This document shows positions 42,678 through 56,353 of a DNA stretch of 64,000 nucleotides, in pieces. The stretch comes from Cryptomeria japonica (lineage: Eukaryota > Streptophyta > Pinopsida > Cupressales > Cupressaceae). Position 1 is the stretch's first letter. Each line of letters starts with the position of its first letter. The notes under the pieces are model-generated. The model worked only from the letters and a program-made list of their open reading frames with translations, made no database searches and was not told the origin of the DNA. The position numbers and the translations under genes were made by a program. The stretch spans positions 814,844,569 to 814,908,568 of the forward strand of contig NC_081414.1 in assembly GCF_030272615.1 (NCBI RefSeq). The letters run 5' to 3'.

Positions 42678-45600
42678 TGTAATGTCCCGCTAGGAAACCC
42701 TGAAGGGATTAAGCCATAACACAAGAATAGAGTGCGATAATTTTTTTAAAAAAAAGTTAAACACAACACAATGATACAATGAGATATCAAATTTCAAATT
42801 ACACAGCGAAAGACAACAACTAACACCTTAAGAGTTTCCCAACGTGATTACTTAATTACACATTTCACTTAACTCACACTAATTAATCCAATAAGCTGAT
42901 AATTTTAAAGCGAGTTAATTCTTAAACATGGATAATTTCTTTCTGAAGATGAAAATATAAATCACATGCTAATGTTTATCCATTATGATTCATTCATACC
43001 TTACAATCAAGCTTTTCATTAAAATATAAGCCATGCATCTAATATTCTAACACACAGGGATTTCATCATAAACTTATGAGATCTTCCATGCATACTTAAT
43101 TTCCTTAACAACAACTGAATATATTCCATTACTCTAAGCTACATTCTTTCATGATACAATTTACTGCATTTAAAAAGATGATTGCATACATGCAATGAAG
43201 AATAATTTCATCTAAACTACTTTAAACATTCTAACATGATGCCATCCATTCATGATAAAACTAAACAAGAAACATAAGAGAATAAGCATCACATAACACC
43301 AAGATGATCTCGGAGTTCACCCCTAAAGGGCTACATCTCCGGGTTTGCTCAACTACAAGACCCCTCTGATAATATAATAAAGTTACGAATACATGAGGTT
43401 CTCATAATTTACAATCCTGCCATCAAGGTGAAACATAATCTATATGCAAACGACCACATCGGTCAATAAATACATAAACGATCCCTAAAAAGGAAAGGAT
43501 CTAGCTGAACATAATCGAAGCTAATACAAAGGTCCATTTGGACATCCACAAAACTGAGTCATCGCAACCCAAGGTCTAACATAAAACTGATAATCACAAG
43601 GGCATAGACAATAGGACGACCCACAAACGTGCTCCTATTAGGACAATACAACAACACACTAGCGAACGTAGGGACAAGTGTCATCACACAACTTGGTATG
43701 GTTACCATGGAAGGTCTTCATAGGTTTCGGCCCCATACACTAGGTTACCCTGGCAACCTAATCCGAGACTCCAACCCATCCAAGCCTCATCTGGACCCAC
43801 ACATCCTTTCGTGAAGACAAGGATGATGGTTTTCCATTTCAGGCCTTCTCACAGCATGTCGAGACTGTGTTAGCACTTGTCCCATGTGTGAGGCACAATT
43901 ATCTTAGAAATTAACTTTCTAATCTACTGTTAGGTTATCACTTATTAGACTCACTTTCGATGGGTTACCCAATAGCCACTTTGGGCGTGGCCCCCAATCG
44001 AAAGCCACTTCCCCATACAACACTAGACTATACTCAGAGAAACTCAAAAACCAAGAAATACACATTGTCAGATGAACGAAGTTCAAAATGGAAGGGACAA
44101 TCATCTGGGCAAACACGACTTCTTATGCGGTGCACTAACTGACAGTACTCTAACTAAAGACCTGATCAACTATGGTCAACCGCAAAACATCATTTGACAC
44201 CCACATAAAGGATATGACCAATTATGACACTACCACAAAACAATAGTCAAACTTGAAACCGAGGACTGGAACAGGTACCCAAATCAATCCATATGACAGG
44301 GTCCAATCAAACAAATCAAAACTTGCCATTACTTAAGTAAAAACGATTATATAAATTAAACTTGCATAAGTAATAATCTGTAGATACATTCTTTTTCCAA
44401 ATTAATTTAAGAATTAAATGTTGATCAAGTTTTCTAAATGATCTAAGTTAGATTACAGTTATCTACCTCATCTAGGTGTAGGTTTTTCTTGGTTTTCTAA
44501 CTCTCTAAAGTTCAATTGCCTCGAACATACATAAATGCCTCATTATGAGTTTTTAAACCAAGTTCACAGGGGATATAATTAAATAATCAATAACCAACTA
44601 AAAGATATTTATTCTTCAAATAAAACATCATTCTCATACTAGCTCAAAACCAATCTCTCCAATTTCATATTTTCCAAGCCCAGTTACACTATACGGATCA
44701 AGGAAGCATAAATATATAAGGAATCCAAATGTAGATAATCATTTCCAAAATCCCAAAAGTTACTTCCTTACGCACATATAGAAGGATCCAAAATTAATTA
44801 TTGATTAATGAATATATTTATTAATCTGCGATTAATTAAATATAACAAATTAATAATTAATAACGGAATTAACAAATTGAGTATTTAATTAAAAAAAAAT
44901 TCATTAGTAATAAAATAGAACTTGAATATTAATTAATGTATATTTTCCCTGATACAAATAATTAATAGCAAATTAATAGTAATTTATTACTTTATGAAAA
45001 ATTTAAATCATAATTAAAAAACTTAATTAAAATTTAACATTAAATTATATTAATTTTTTTTTTTTTGATTAAAAAAAATACATAAAAAAAATGTTTCTCT
45101 TTTTTAAAAAAAAACAAAAACATATATAAAGGGGAGGGTACCCACGTGCCCCCCCCCTTGGGGAGCTCACGCTGCCCCTTGGGGAAGCGCTGCTTCCCAA
45201 TGGGAGCATGCAACACCCCATGGGGAGCACTGCTGCCCCCAAAGGGAGCATGCAGCACCCCTTGGGGAACGATGCTGCCCAAAGGGGACACGCACACCCT
45301 CTTCCATGTGGTGGGGGCTTTGTGCCCTGCCACGTGGGTTGTTTTTTTTTTTAATATATTTTATTCACTGTTAAAAATAATAGTTCCCAGCCAAAAATCA
45401 CAGTCTCAGCAGAGACTAAAAATAAATAAATTTTATTTTATTCTCCCATTTGCAATTTCAAAAATACCCAGATCACGAAGGGGGAAATTTCTCTAAAACC
45501 AACAGCATATTGGCCAAATAAGATTGATTATCATCCATATATCCAACCATAGGTAGATATCTCTGATTAAAACTTGAATTTGAAAGCATTAATTTAGAAT

Positions 45601-46823
45601 TTAACAAATTTCATTGTAAACAACCAATCTCAAGTTTATATTTTGATTTTTAAAAACAATCAAAGTAACCAAAAACTAAACTTGGAATGGAAACAACAAG
45701 AAGGGTTTGGATTGGAAATAAAATTGCATATATGTTTCATTTTCCCCAAATAGATGAGAGTTTTCCATCTTCACACACAAATTTCTTAAAAAAATATAAA
45801 ACAATTTCTTAAAAACAAGAAAATCAATGAAATTAACTAGAGATCTACCTGGCTCAGCAATCCTAGCAAGATTGAAGAAGAGCCCCATTCTCCAGCTCAA
45901 GAAATTCCCTTTCTTCCCAAAACCCCCAAATTTTCCATCCAAGAATATTTTTCCAAAAGTCTAGGTTAAATAGGAAAGATTTGACTAAATTTATTTTTGG
46001 AATTAAAATATTTATTTAAAATAATTCACAAAAATCATCCTTTTAAACTATATCAATAATTTAAATTTTCTCTTCAATTTAAAAATTGATTTTCTCAATT
46101 AACGAAAATTAACCTTTCTATTTCAAAAATGCCAAAAGATTAAATTAATTCTATTGCAATTAAATTTAAATCTTTCTTTTTCAATAGCATAAACATAACA
46201 AATTTAACATTAAAATTAACTATTTAATTGAACCTACTCCCTATTTAAATCAAGCAATTCAATTTAACGATAATCGCATAAAGAAACCCTGTTTAATTTA
46301 GTCCCTTAATCTTTAATGCACAAACACATATTTAATCCAATTAAATACTAAGGACTAATTACTTAATTTAACCATACACACAAAACACGCAACCCAAGAA
46401 GCCAAACAGACAGACGACTCACATACCCAACCAAAGGGAATACCGACGACGACTGATGACGCTCACTTGAGGATGACTATGGTCAAACAAGGGTCTCACA
46501 ACCACCTAATCCAACTCTAAGGATTAAAGAGGTACACTCAAACCTGCAATTCAGGCAGTGATGAACCTCGCATCCATGAGGCACTGTACCTGAAATCTCC
46601 TGCAACCAAGAGTCATACATGCATACATATATAAGCTTAATTAAAATGTTAGCCTGAGATTATAACACAAAATAGGAGAATTAATAACTTGCATATAGAT
46701 TGGTGCGAAAACCACAATAACATGTATGCACTAAAATCAAAACATTTGACTATAACACTATAATATGATAAACCAACTCAGGTCAAACCGAGATTAGGAA
46801 TTGATTAGGGTAGGGGTACTACA
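42678..46823 (-). repeat. LARD 3' LTR (left copy)
   Basis: It is bounded by TGTAATGTCC and GGTACTACA in plus orientation. It contains the GC-rich repeat patch at 45146-45345. The 88-codon minus frame at 45676-45942 differs from its partner at a few residues only. No gene is supported. Confidence 0.9.
45146..45310. repeat. Cys-codon-sized GC-rich repeat in the LARD LTRs
   Basis: About five units of 25-32 bp built from CCCCTTGGGGA and GCTGCCCC or GGGAGCATGC. Each unit is itself a small palindrome. The other LTR has the same patch at about 52865-53005. TATATAAAGGGG lies just upstream on the plus strand (45124 and 52824). Confidence 0.75.
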
Positions 46824-46838
46824 TTCTTCCCCCCTAGG
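46824..46838 (-). other. LARD polypurine tract
   Basis: Minus-strand CCTAGGGGGGAAGAA directly precedes the TGTAGTACCC start of the 3' LTR. Confidence 0.88.
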
Positions 46839-49800
46839 TTCTGACTTACTCCTGGAAGTCGTAAGGCTAGATGGAGAAAATGTTGCATGCAGTAGCCCTA
46901 CAACTCATACAACAAAAATCAAATTGCACATAGGAATCTTTCCATAAATAAATGAAACATTATTGCTAAATCCTCTACGAATGCCATTACCCATTGGCAA
47001 GATACATCTAAAACCATACACTTCTTATAACATTCTAGGAATTATCAATAATCATAGTAGAGATACAAGAATCTTTTCCCTTTCATTACACCAAGTTAAT
47101 TCATTACAAAGAGGTAAACAACAATTACCATAATCATCTATCAAATATGACAAGAAAACATGCCATCATGATCAATTTCTTTTACCAATCCATCTTTTTC
47201 ATAAAACTTTATCGCATAGAACTAGTTTCAAAATTCAATTTCTACAACCAAGTTTATTTTCAATAAATAAGAGCAACATAGATAACTCAAATGTTTACAC
47301 TTGCCAGGCATATGAAAACCTTTCCAAAGACTATGTCCCATAGCATAGTGACAAGTTAACACAATTTACTCCATGATACCAATAATAACCATCCACATAA
47401 CTAGAATGCATAACTCAAAAGGCCACATTTGAGCATGTCTAATGCTCGGTCTAAAATAACATGCACGATCAACATCTCTATGCCTGATCTCAGAACAATA
47501 ATATGATCATAAATATCCAATATCTCACTCAAGGCTCGTTGGTGCTAGGCACACCATAGCGGTGCTACCTTCCATACAAGACCTTCGTGAACATCCCTTG
47601 TTGAGTAAGGTCATTAGCCTCTAAGAGATAGTCACCACACATAGGTAGGTAATGGATCGTAGCTGCATCACAGCCTCACATACCCCCATCCTCAAGGTTC
47701 CTTACGTCTACTTCCTCGTACACACTCTACCAAGTCTGTCTCATACATCCTTGGAGAGGAATTTCACATTTCAACACAAGACCAGCATACGAAAACAATG
47801 AGGATAAATTAGTTTAGCCACCAAAGTATAGATGAATAAAGATAATAAATCATCAATTCCAATAGCAAGGCAAGAAAATAATCCAGAATTTACAACACCA
47901 AATCAAGAATGCAAAAGATCACAAGATCGTGGCTAAACCTTCAAAGTCAAAGTACAATAAATTGCTGGTCCCAAAGAAATAAATAAAAATATCACAACTA
48001 CACATAACATCACTATGTAACTAGCATCTAGCCACCAACGAGGAAGGAAGGAATAATCGTCTAGCTATTGCAGTAGCTCATCATGTCATGCGACATAGTC
48101 ACACTACCCACATGGCATGGTGGTGTGCACCTCGAAATCACCCCGCATCACGTCGTCATGCGGCATGGCCATACCCCAAGTGGAGAAGACACACAGTGGA
48201 CGTATCCTACATGGTAGTGTACCTCACGAAAAGAAGCACGCCCAGGTCACGTCCCGCATAGCGACGTATCTAGAAGGATACTCACCGTAGCCAGAGGTAT
48301 ACATGACTAGGGTCCACCCACATTCCCACCAACACATACTAACTAGCAGCTTGTGTGGATATACCTACCTTTCATGAAGACAAGGCAAATGATCCTCCAA
48401 AATACACCATCAATATGCTCAAGAATCACCATCAATATGCTCAAATAAAGGAAAGGAATAGGTTGACACACATGAACCTATGAATAGATTCATCAAAAGG
48501 GAAAGTATTAAGTACACCTTTGATAAAGTTTTATAGTATAACTATATCATTCCTTGAAATAGAGAAGCTAAAGTCACTTCGCACTGACATTACTCATACG
48601 CCAATCCATACTATTCAAGGAATGGTGACTTCTAATACTACCCCTAAACATACTGAATTACCCACAACCTAAGGTTTGGTACTCAGTAGGGAAACAAATA
48701 AGCAACATCACATAAATAGTATGGTTTCCCATACTCATAAGCAACATATCCTCCATGGTTGATTACTTCACCAATCCACACGAATACACCAGTACTGGTT
48801 TAGTCACATTTACAGGGAGCACTTTTCAGTACGCTGCCATCTACTTAAGGAAGATTTTAATTATGCTTTCCACATGAATAACTGAATAAAGTTTACTCTA
48901 GATTTAGGAACTAAAATTATTAACAATTCAAAATTTACATAAGGAAATACATCATTCCTATATCTTTCTCAAATTTCACTAAGCATTCGTATTCACATGC
49001 TTAATAAACATTCTATTTAAATCAATGCATTCTTTAATACCATTTCTAAAAATCTTATAATCTAGGCAAAGAGAAGAGAAGGAGGGTTTGATAATCCCAC
49101 TATTTCCTACAAAGACACAAGATCAACAAGATCACACTATGATATAAAATTTCTCACTATAAGCCTATCATTTTAATTGCACGGTTTTCATTTCGCTGCT
49201 GTTTAGAAGGATGTCAATCAGCCTACAAGACATTTCCAATAATTATGGTTGTAATAGAATATTCTAGTTTTCCAAACAACAGAGATCAAAACAAGCAATC
49301 TTTTCGATGATGCAAGGTCTCTTGAGAACACTCACTGCTCTAATATAATACATACACATCATAATTTGCAACCTATTATTGAAAATTAATTTACGATCAG
49401 AAGGTAAGCGAGGAGCTATCAACAAAATAATATATCTTAATGCATGCACATCAAACAAGCTTTTCATTTGCACTTTCTAAACATAATAATGTAATTACAT
49501 ATATCCAAAAGCACGTTCAATGGAGCATTATTAAAATAGATCCTCAATCAAACTAGTTTAATGAAACACATAAAACAATCTTTCATGGAGCACATTAATA
49601 CATTCTCGAAGCTACTATAACATGTTCCCTTTAATACTTCTTTTACAAATAAAGCAGTTTCACATAATAGCTATTCGCATATTAATGCACATTATATAAG
49701 ATGGAATTTAATTATGTTACTCCTACAATACACATGGAGAATTCTTTAATGTAAACATATAGTTTTCTCCCCACAACCAATATTAACTTTCAACCCAAAG

Positions 49801-50360
49801 CCCTTTTATTATCTAAACACATAAGCATCATAAGGCTCACACAAGGGTTCAAGAAGTCACAACCTTTTCTCTCACAAAAAAAAAGAAAACTCAAATCAGA
49901 GATACTTACACATATCCCAAACATTTAATTTCTAAAGAGAGAGAGGAGGAAGGGTGATAATCATTCAATTTGCTACAAAATAAGCATTCATCATTTACAA
50001 TACTAGTCCTTCAAGTGGACAACACTAAGCTAGATCATAATTTTAAACAAGCACAGACCAACCCAAATGGATTAGTCTAAAGAGTACAATAGTCAATAAG
50101 GAAGGTACATACGGCTCTCTTTCAGAATATGAGTAATCATAGACCAAGACATCAATAAGCACATAAAGCACATATAATCACTCCAAAGCACTAACATCAA
50201 GAAGGTGGAAATAAGGCGTGAACACATGTGTTACACACAAGTTAAGGTATGCTCAATCACACACATACAAAAAGGAGAACAAGCATACACATAAGGTCGA
50301 TACACCTCACACCAACTAAGGGCACACGCGAAACTAGAGATCCCAATGTTTGCAACATGG
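46839..50360 (-). other. LARD internal domain, noncoding
   Basis: About 3.5 kb without any frame longer than about 70 codons. A patch at 48050-48260 repeats CATGCGGCATGG-like words. A patch near 48365 (CTTTCATGAAGACAAGGC) resembles an LTR segment near 43809. No gag, protease, RT or integrase motif is seen on either strand. Confidence 0.75.
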
Positions 50361-50372
50361 GCTCTGATACCA
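50361..50372 (-). other. LARD primer binding site (tRNA-iMet)
   Basis: On the minus strand TGGTATCAGAGC follows the 5' LTR after two bases, the standard plant initiator-Met primer site. Confidence 0.92.
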
Positions 50373-50374
50373 AA

Positions 50375-53300
50375 TGTAATGCCCCGCCAGCAAACCCCAA
50401 AGGGATTAAGCCATAACACAAGAATAGAGTGCAATAATTTTTTTTTTTAAAGTTAAACACAACACAATGATACAATGAGATATCAAATTTTAAATTACAC
50501 AGCGGAAGACAACAACTAACACCTTAAGAGTTTCCCAACGTGATTACTTAATTACACATTTCACTTAACTCACATTAATTAATCCAATAAGATTATTATT
50601 TTAAAACAAGTTAATTCTTAAACATGGATAATTTCTTTCTGAAGATGAAAATATAAATCACATGCTAATGTTTATCCATTACGATTCATTCATACCTTAC
50701 AATCAAGCTTTTCATTAAAATATAAGCCATGCATCTAATATTCTAACACACAGGAATTTCATCATAAACTTATGAGATTTTCTGTGCATACTTAATTTCC
50801 TTAATAACAATTGAATATATTCCATTACTCTAAGCTACATTCTTTCATGATACAATTTACTTCATTTAAAAAGATGATTGCGTACATGCAATTAAGAATA
50901 ATTTCATCTAAACTACTTTAAACATTCTAACATGATGCCATCCATTCATGATAAAACTAAACAAGAAACATAAGAGAATAAGCATCACATAACACCAAGA
51001 TGATCTTGGAGTTCACCCCTAAAGGGCTACATCTCTGGGTCTACTCAATTGCAAGACCCCTCTGATAATATAATAAAGTTATGAATACATGAGGTTCTCA
51101 TAATTTACAATCCTGCCATCAAGGCGAAACATAATCAATATGCAAACGACCGCATCAGTCAATAAATACATAAACGATCCCTGAAAAGGAAAGGATCCAG
51201 CTGAACATAATCGAAGCTAATACAAAGGTCCATTTAGACATCCACAAAACTGAGTCATCGCAACCCAAGGTCTAACATAAAACTGGTACTCACAAGGGCA
51301 TAGACAATAGGATGACCCACAAATGTGCTCCTATCAGGACAATACAACAACACGCTAGCGAACATAGGGATAATTGTCATCACACAACTTGGTATGGTTA
51401 CCATGGCAGGTCTTCATAGGTTCCGGCCCCATACACTAGGTTACCCTGGCAACCTAATCCGAATCTCTGGCCCATCCAAGTCTCACATGGACCCACACAT
51501 CCTTTCATGAAGACAACGATGATGGTTTGCCATTTCAGGCCTTCTCACACCATGTCGAGAATGTGTTAGCACTCGGCCCATGTGTGAGGCACAATTATCT
51601 TACTTAGAAATTAACTTTCTAATCTACTATTAGGTTATCACTTATTAGACTCACTTTCGATGGGTTACCCAGAAGCCACTTTGGGCGTGGCCCCAATCGA
51701 AAGGCACTTCCCCATACGACACTAGACTATACTTAGACGAACTCAAAAACCAAGAAATACACATGGTCAGATGAATGAAGTTCAAAATAGAAGGGACAAT
51801 CATCTGGTCAAACATGACTTGTTATGTAGTGCACTAACTGACAGTACTCTAACTAGAGACCTGACCAACTATGGTCAACCACAAAACATCATTCGAAACT
51901 CGCATAAAGGATATGACCAATTACAACACTACCACAAAACAATAGTCAAACTCGAAATCGAGGACTGGAACAGGTACCCAAATCAATCCATATGATAGGG
52001 TCCAATCAAACAAATCAAAACTTGCCATTACTTAAGTAAAAGCGAATACAGAAATTAAACTTGCATAAGTAATAATCTGTAGATACAATCTTTTTCCAAA
52101 TTAATTTAAGAATTACATGTCGATCAAGTTTTCTAAATGATCTAAGTTAGATTGCAGTTATCTACCTCATCTAGGTGTAGGTTTTTCTTGGTTTTCTAAC
52201 TCTCTAAAGTTCAATTGCCTCGAACATACATAAATGTGTCATTATGAGTTTTTAAACCAAGTTCATAGGGATATAATTAAATAATCAATAACCAACTAAA
52301 AAGATATTTATTCTTCAAATAAAACATCGTTCTCATACTGGCTCAAAACCAATCTTTCCAATTTCATATTTTCCAAGCCCAGTTACACTATACGGATCAA
52401 GGAAACATAAATATATAAGGAATCCAAATGTAGATAATCATTTCCAAAATCCCAAAAGTTACTTCCTTACGCACATATAGAAGGATCCAAAATTAACTAT
52501 TAATTAATGAATATATTTATTAATCTATGATTAATTAAATATAACAAATTAATAATTAATAACAGAATTAACAAATTAAGTATTTAATTAAAAAAAAAAT
52601 TCATTAGTAATAAAATAGAACTTGAATATTAATCAATGTATATTTTCCCTTATACAAATAATTAATAGCAAATTAATAGTAATTTATTACTTCATGAACA
52701 ATTTAAATCATAATTAAAAAACTTAATTAAAATTTAACATTAAATTATATTAAAATATATATTTTTCTTGATTAAAAAAAATACATAAAAAAACGTTTCT
52801 CTTTTTTTTTTTAAACAAAAACATATATAAAGGGGAGGGTACCCACATGGGACCCCACATGACCCCCCCCTTGTGGAGCTCACGCTACCCCTTGGGGAAG
52901 TGCTGCTTCCCAATGGGAGCATGTAGAACCCCATGGGGAGCGTTGCTGCCCCAAAGGGAGCACGTAGCACCCCTTGGGGACCGTTGCTGCCCAAACGGGA
53001 CACGCACACCAACAGTGGGTTTGTGCCCTGCCACGTGGGTCTTTTTTCTTTTATAATAGATTTTTAATATATTTTATTCACTATTAAAAATAACAGTTCC
53101 CAACCAAAAATCACAGTCTCAGTAGAGACTAAAAATAACTAAATTTTATTTTATTCTCCCATTTGCAATTTCAAAAATACCCAGATCAGGAAGGGGGAAA
53201 ATTTCTCTAAAACCAACAGCATATTGGCCAAATAAGATTGATTATCATCCATATATCCAACCACAGGCAGATATCTCTGATTAAAACTTGAATTTGAAAG

Positions 53301-54576
53301 CATTAATTTAGAATTTAACAAATTTCATTGTAAACAACCAATCTCAAGTTTATATTTTGATTTTTAAAAACAATCAGAGTAACCAAAAACTAAACTTGGA
53401 ATGGGAACAACAAGAAGGGTTTGGATTGGAAATAAAATTGCATATATGTTTCATTTTCCCCAAATAGATGAGGGTTTTCCATCTTCACACACAAATTTCT
53501 TAAAAAAATACAAAACAATTTCTTAAAAACAAGAAAATCAATGAAATTAACCAGAGATCTACCTGGCTCAGCAATCCTAGCAAGATTGAAGAAGAGCCCT
53601 ATTCTCCAGCTCAAGAAATTCCCTTTCTTCCCCAAACCCCCAAATTTTCCATCCAAGAATATTTTTCAAAAAATATTTTTCCAAAAAATATCAATCTCCA
53701 ATATTTTCCAAAAGTCTAGGTTAAATGGGAAAGATTTGACTAAAATTTATTTTTGGAATTAAAATATTTATTTAAAATAATTCACAAAAATCATCCTTTT
53801 AAACTATATCAATAATTTAAATTTGCTCTTCAATTTAAAATTTGATTTTCTCAATTAATGAAAATTAACCTTTCTATTTCAAAAATGACAAGATTAAATT
53901 AATTCTATTGCAATTAAATTTAAATCTTTCTTTTTCAACAACATAAACATAACAAATTTAACATTAAAATTAACTATTTAATTGAACTTGCTCCCTATTT
54001 AAATCAAGCAATTCAATTTAACGATAATCGCATAAAGAAACCCTATTTAATTTAGTCCCTTAATCTTTAATGCACAAACACATATTTAATCCAATTAAAT
54101 ACTAAGGACTAATTACTCATTTAACCATACACACAAAACATGCAACCTAAGAAGCCAAACAAACAGACGACTCGCATACCCAACCAAAGGGAATATCGAC
54201 GACGACTGGCGACGCGCACTTGAGCACGACTATGGTCAAACGAGGGTCTCACAACCACCTAATCCAACTCTAAGGATTAAAGAGGTACACTCAAACCTGC
54301 AATTCAAGCGGTGACGAACCCCAAATCCATGAGGCACTGTATTTGAAATCTCCCACAACAAAGAGTCATACATGCATACATTTATAAACTTAATGAAAAT
54401 GTTAGCTTGAGATTATAACACAAAATAGGAGAATCAATAACTTGCATACAGATTGGTGTGAAAACCACAATAACAAGTATGCACTAAAATCAAAACATCT
54501 GACTATAACACTATAATATGATAAACTAACTCAGGTCAAACCAAGATTAGGAATTGATTAGGGCAAGGGTACTACA
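50375..54576 (-). repeat. LARD 5' LTR (right copy)
   Basis: In element orientation it starts TGTAGTACCC at 54576 and ends GGCATTACA at 50375. It is nearly the same as the left copy. It has an extra AAATATTTTTCC-type block at about 53668-53712 and a shorter CCCC-rich patch at 52860-53010. A frame of 88 codons (53390-53656, minus) is kept in both copies but has no known domain. Confidence 0.9.
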
Positions 54577-54850
54577 ATATTATGATATTGTATATATAAT
54601 ATGTGTATATACATATAACATATAATTTTTATATATAATCTATAATATATATATATTAAGAATATATACACACACATATAAGTGTATTGTCTCCCCCTCT
54701 CAAGCACATACAAGGTGCCTCTCTTTCTCTCCCTCTCACTCTCTCTCTTTATCTCTCTCTCTCCCTCTCTCCCCTTCTCCCTTCCTCCATACCCCATTTC
54801 CTCTCTCTCTTCTTCTCTCCCTCCCTCCCTCCATACCGCACTGCAACTGT
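54577..54850. repeat. TA-rich and CT-rich simple sequence
   Basis: TA-rich DNA (54577-54680) is followed by a pyrimidine tract (54690-54835) with repeated TCTCTCTC and CTCCCTCCCTCCATACC. The latter word recurs at about 56930-57010. Confidence 0.8.
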
Positions 54851-55608
54851 GTCTATAGTTCTATAGAAGTAAGTGAATTTATTTCTTGTCTGCAAATTCC
54901 TCTTTGATTTTTATCATGTATGCTCCCCTAATAAAATTGACTGATGGATTTGTGTGTGTATATTTAATAGGAGGAAGAAGGGTCATAAATTGAACTAGAG
55001 GTGCATTACCATGACAAACAAGGAAACTTGCAACAATATTCTTCTCGAACGTGTTTTTAATTAGCAGAGAAGATGTGGAAAATAGTGTCAACGAAACAAA
55101 ATGACGAGTCATACTACCTGCAATATGTTTTTCAGAAGGAAACAATCAGTAGGAAGAGAAAGAGGAAGAGTAACACAAATGATGTCACAAAGAATGATAG
55201 TGGTGGGTATGCGAAAGTTCCCATGTTGTTACACAACACCTATCATCTAGAGAAATTGAAGTTTGTTGTAAGCATGGAAGTGGTAGTATATGATGATCAT
55301 CACTTGTCAAAAGGCTTGGAAGGGTGCATACCCATGAAAGAAATCAAGTGTGTAATTCCTATAGTCACAATCGAGATCAGTCCTACAAGCTTGCAAATTT
55401 AAGAGCATCATATGTTTTAGAAAGGTAGTACTCTTAGGTTTAGATCAAGGTCTTACACTTGATTTTAAGTGAATCCACATTGTTTGTTCGCTTGGAGTCT
55501 CTCTTATGCTGACAATGGTCTAACTTAGCTATATCAAAACTAAACTATCAATGTTCTATTGTATGATGTTCTATTCATAACTTTAAATAATATATTATTT
55601 TATTAGCC
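54851..55608. other. Spacer without a recognised gene
   Basis: An open frame of 109 codons at 55073-55402 (plus) has a basic patch (RKRKRKSNT) but no recognisable domain or homologue. It is not called as a gene. Nothing else is seen. Confidence 0.4.
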
Positions 55609-56353
55609 CACCATATGACCCCTTAGGTGTCATTAGAGGTCATATTGTTTCCTAAGAGGTCATATGGTGTCCTATGATCCCTTAGGACACAATATAACCC
55701 CTTAAGACACCATACGATCCATAATGAGACCATATGGTGTCCTAAGGGGTCATAGGATGCCATATGACCCCTCAAGACACCATACGACCCATAACAACAC
55801 CATATGGTGTCCTAAAGGGTCATATGGTGTTCTATGACCCCTTAGGACACTATTTGGTGTCGTCATAGGTCCTGCAATGTTCTAAGGGGTCATATAGTGT
55901 CCTATGACCCCTTAGGACACCCTATGACCCCTTAGATGTTGTTAGGGGTCATATTGTGTTCTAAGGGTCATATGGTGTCCTATGACCCCTTACAACACCA
56001 TATGGTGTCGTTATGTGTCTTATGGTGTCCTATGACCCCCAGGACACCTTATGACACCTTAGGACACTATATGGTGTCGTTAGGGGTCATACGGTGTCCT
56101 AAGAGGTCATATGGTCTCCAACGACCTCTTAGGACACCATTTAACCCCTTAGGACTCTATATGGTGTTGTTATGGTTGTAGGGTGTCCTAAAATGTCATA
56201 CAGTGTTCTATGACCCCTTAGGACATCATTTGGTGTCATTATGGGTCGTACGGTGTGCTAAGGGGTCATATGGTGTCCTATGACCCCTTAGGACTCCATA
56301 TGACCTCTTATGTGTCATTATGGGTCATATGGTGTCCTAAGGAGTCATATGGT
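55609..56353. repeat. Palindrome-rich array of a TATGACCCCTTAGGACACC motif
   Basis: About 745 bp is built almost wholly from GGTGTCCTAAGGGGTCATAT and its reverse complement, alternating in both directions with short variants. The two orientations sit next to each other, so many 15-20 bp hairpins can form. Confidence 0.9.

Larger units (their letters stand above)
42678..54576 (-). mobile_element. LARD-like non-autonomous LTR retrotransposon
   Basis: This 11.9-kb element has LTRs of 4146 and 4202 bp, a tRNA-iMet primer site and a polypurine tract, both on the minus strand, and a 3.55-kb interior with no retrotransposon protein domain. Long LTRs around a noncoding interior of this size are the hallmark of large retrotransposon derivatives (LARDs), which are mobilised by proteins from other elements. 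Flanks (GTAAA left, ATATT right) do not form a target-site duplication. Confidence 0.85.

Noticed and set aside
45040-45496. Frames of 97-116 codons in the LARD GC-rich patch
   Set aside because: They are produced by the repeat units, and the partner LTR frames differ in length.
46839-50360. Possible CRISPR-like or rRNA/tRNA genes in the LARD interior and other spacers
   Set aside because: No regular repeat-spacer pattern and no rRNA or full tRNA cloverleaf sequence was seen anywhere in the window. The CATGCGGCATGG words are too few and irregular.
54879-55145. 88-codon minus-strand frame overlapping the above
   Set aside because: No domain and opposite-strand overlap. Treated as chance.
55073-55402. 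109-codon plus-strand frame with a basic patch
   Set aside because: No recognisable domain, start context or splice signals. Chance cannot be excluded.
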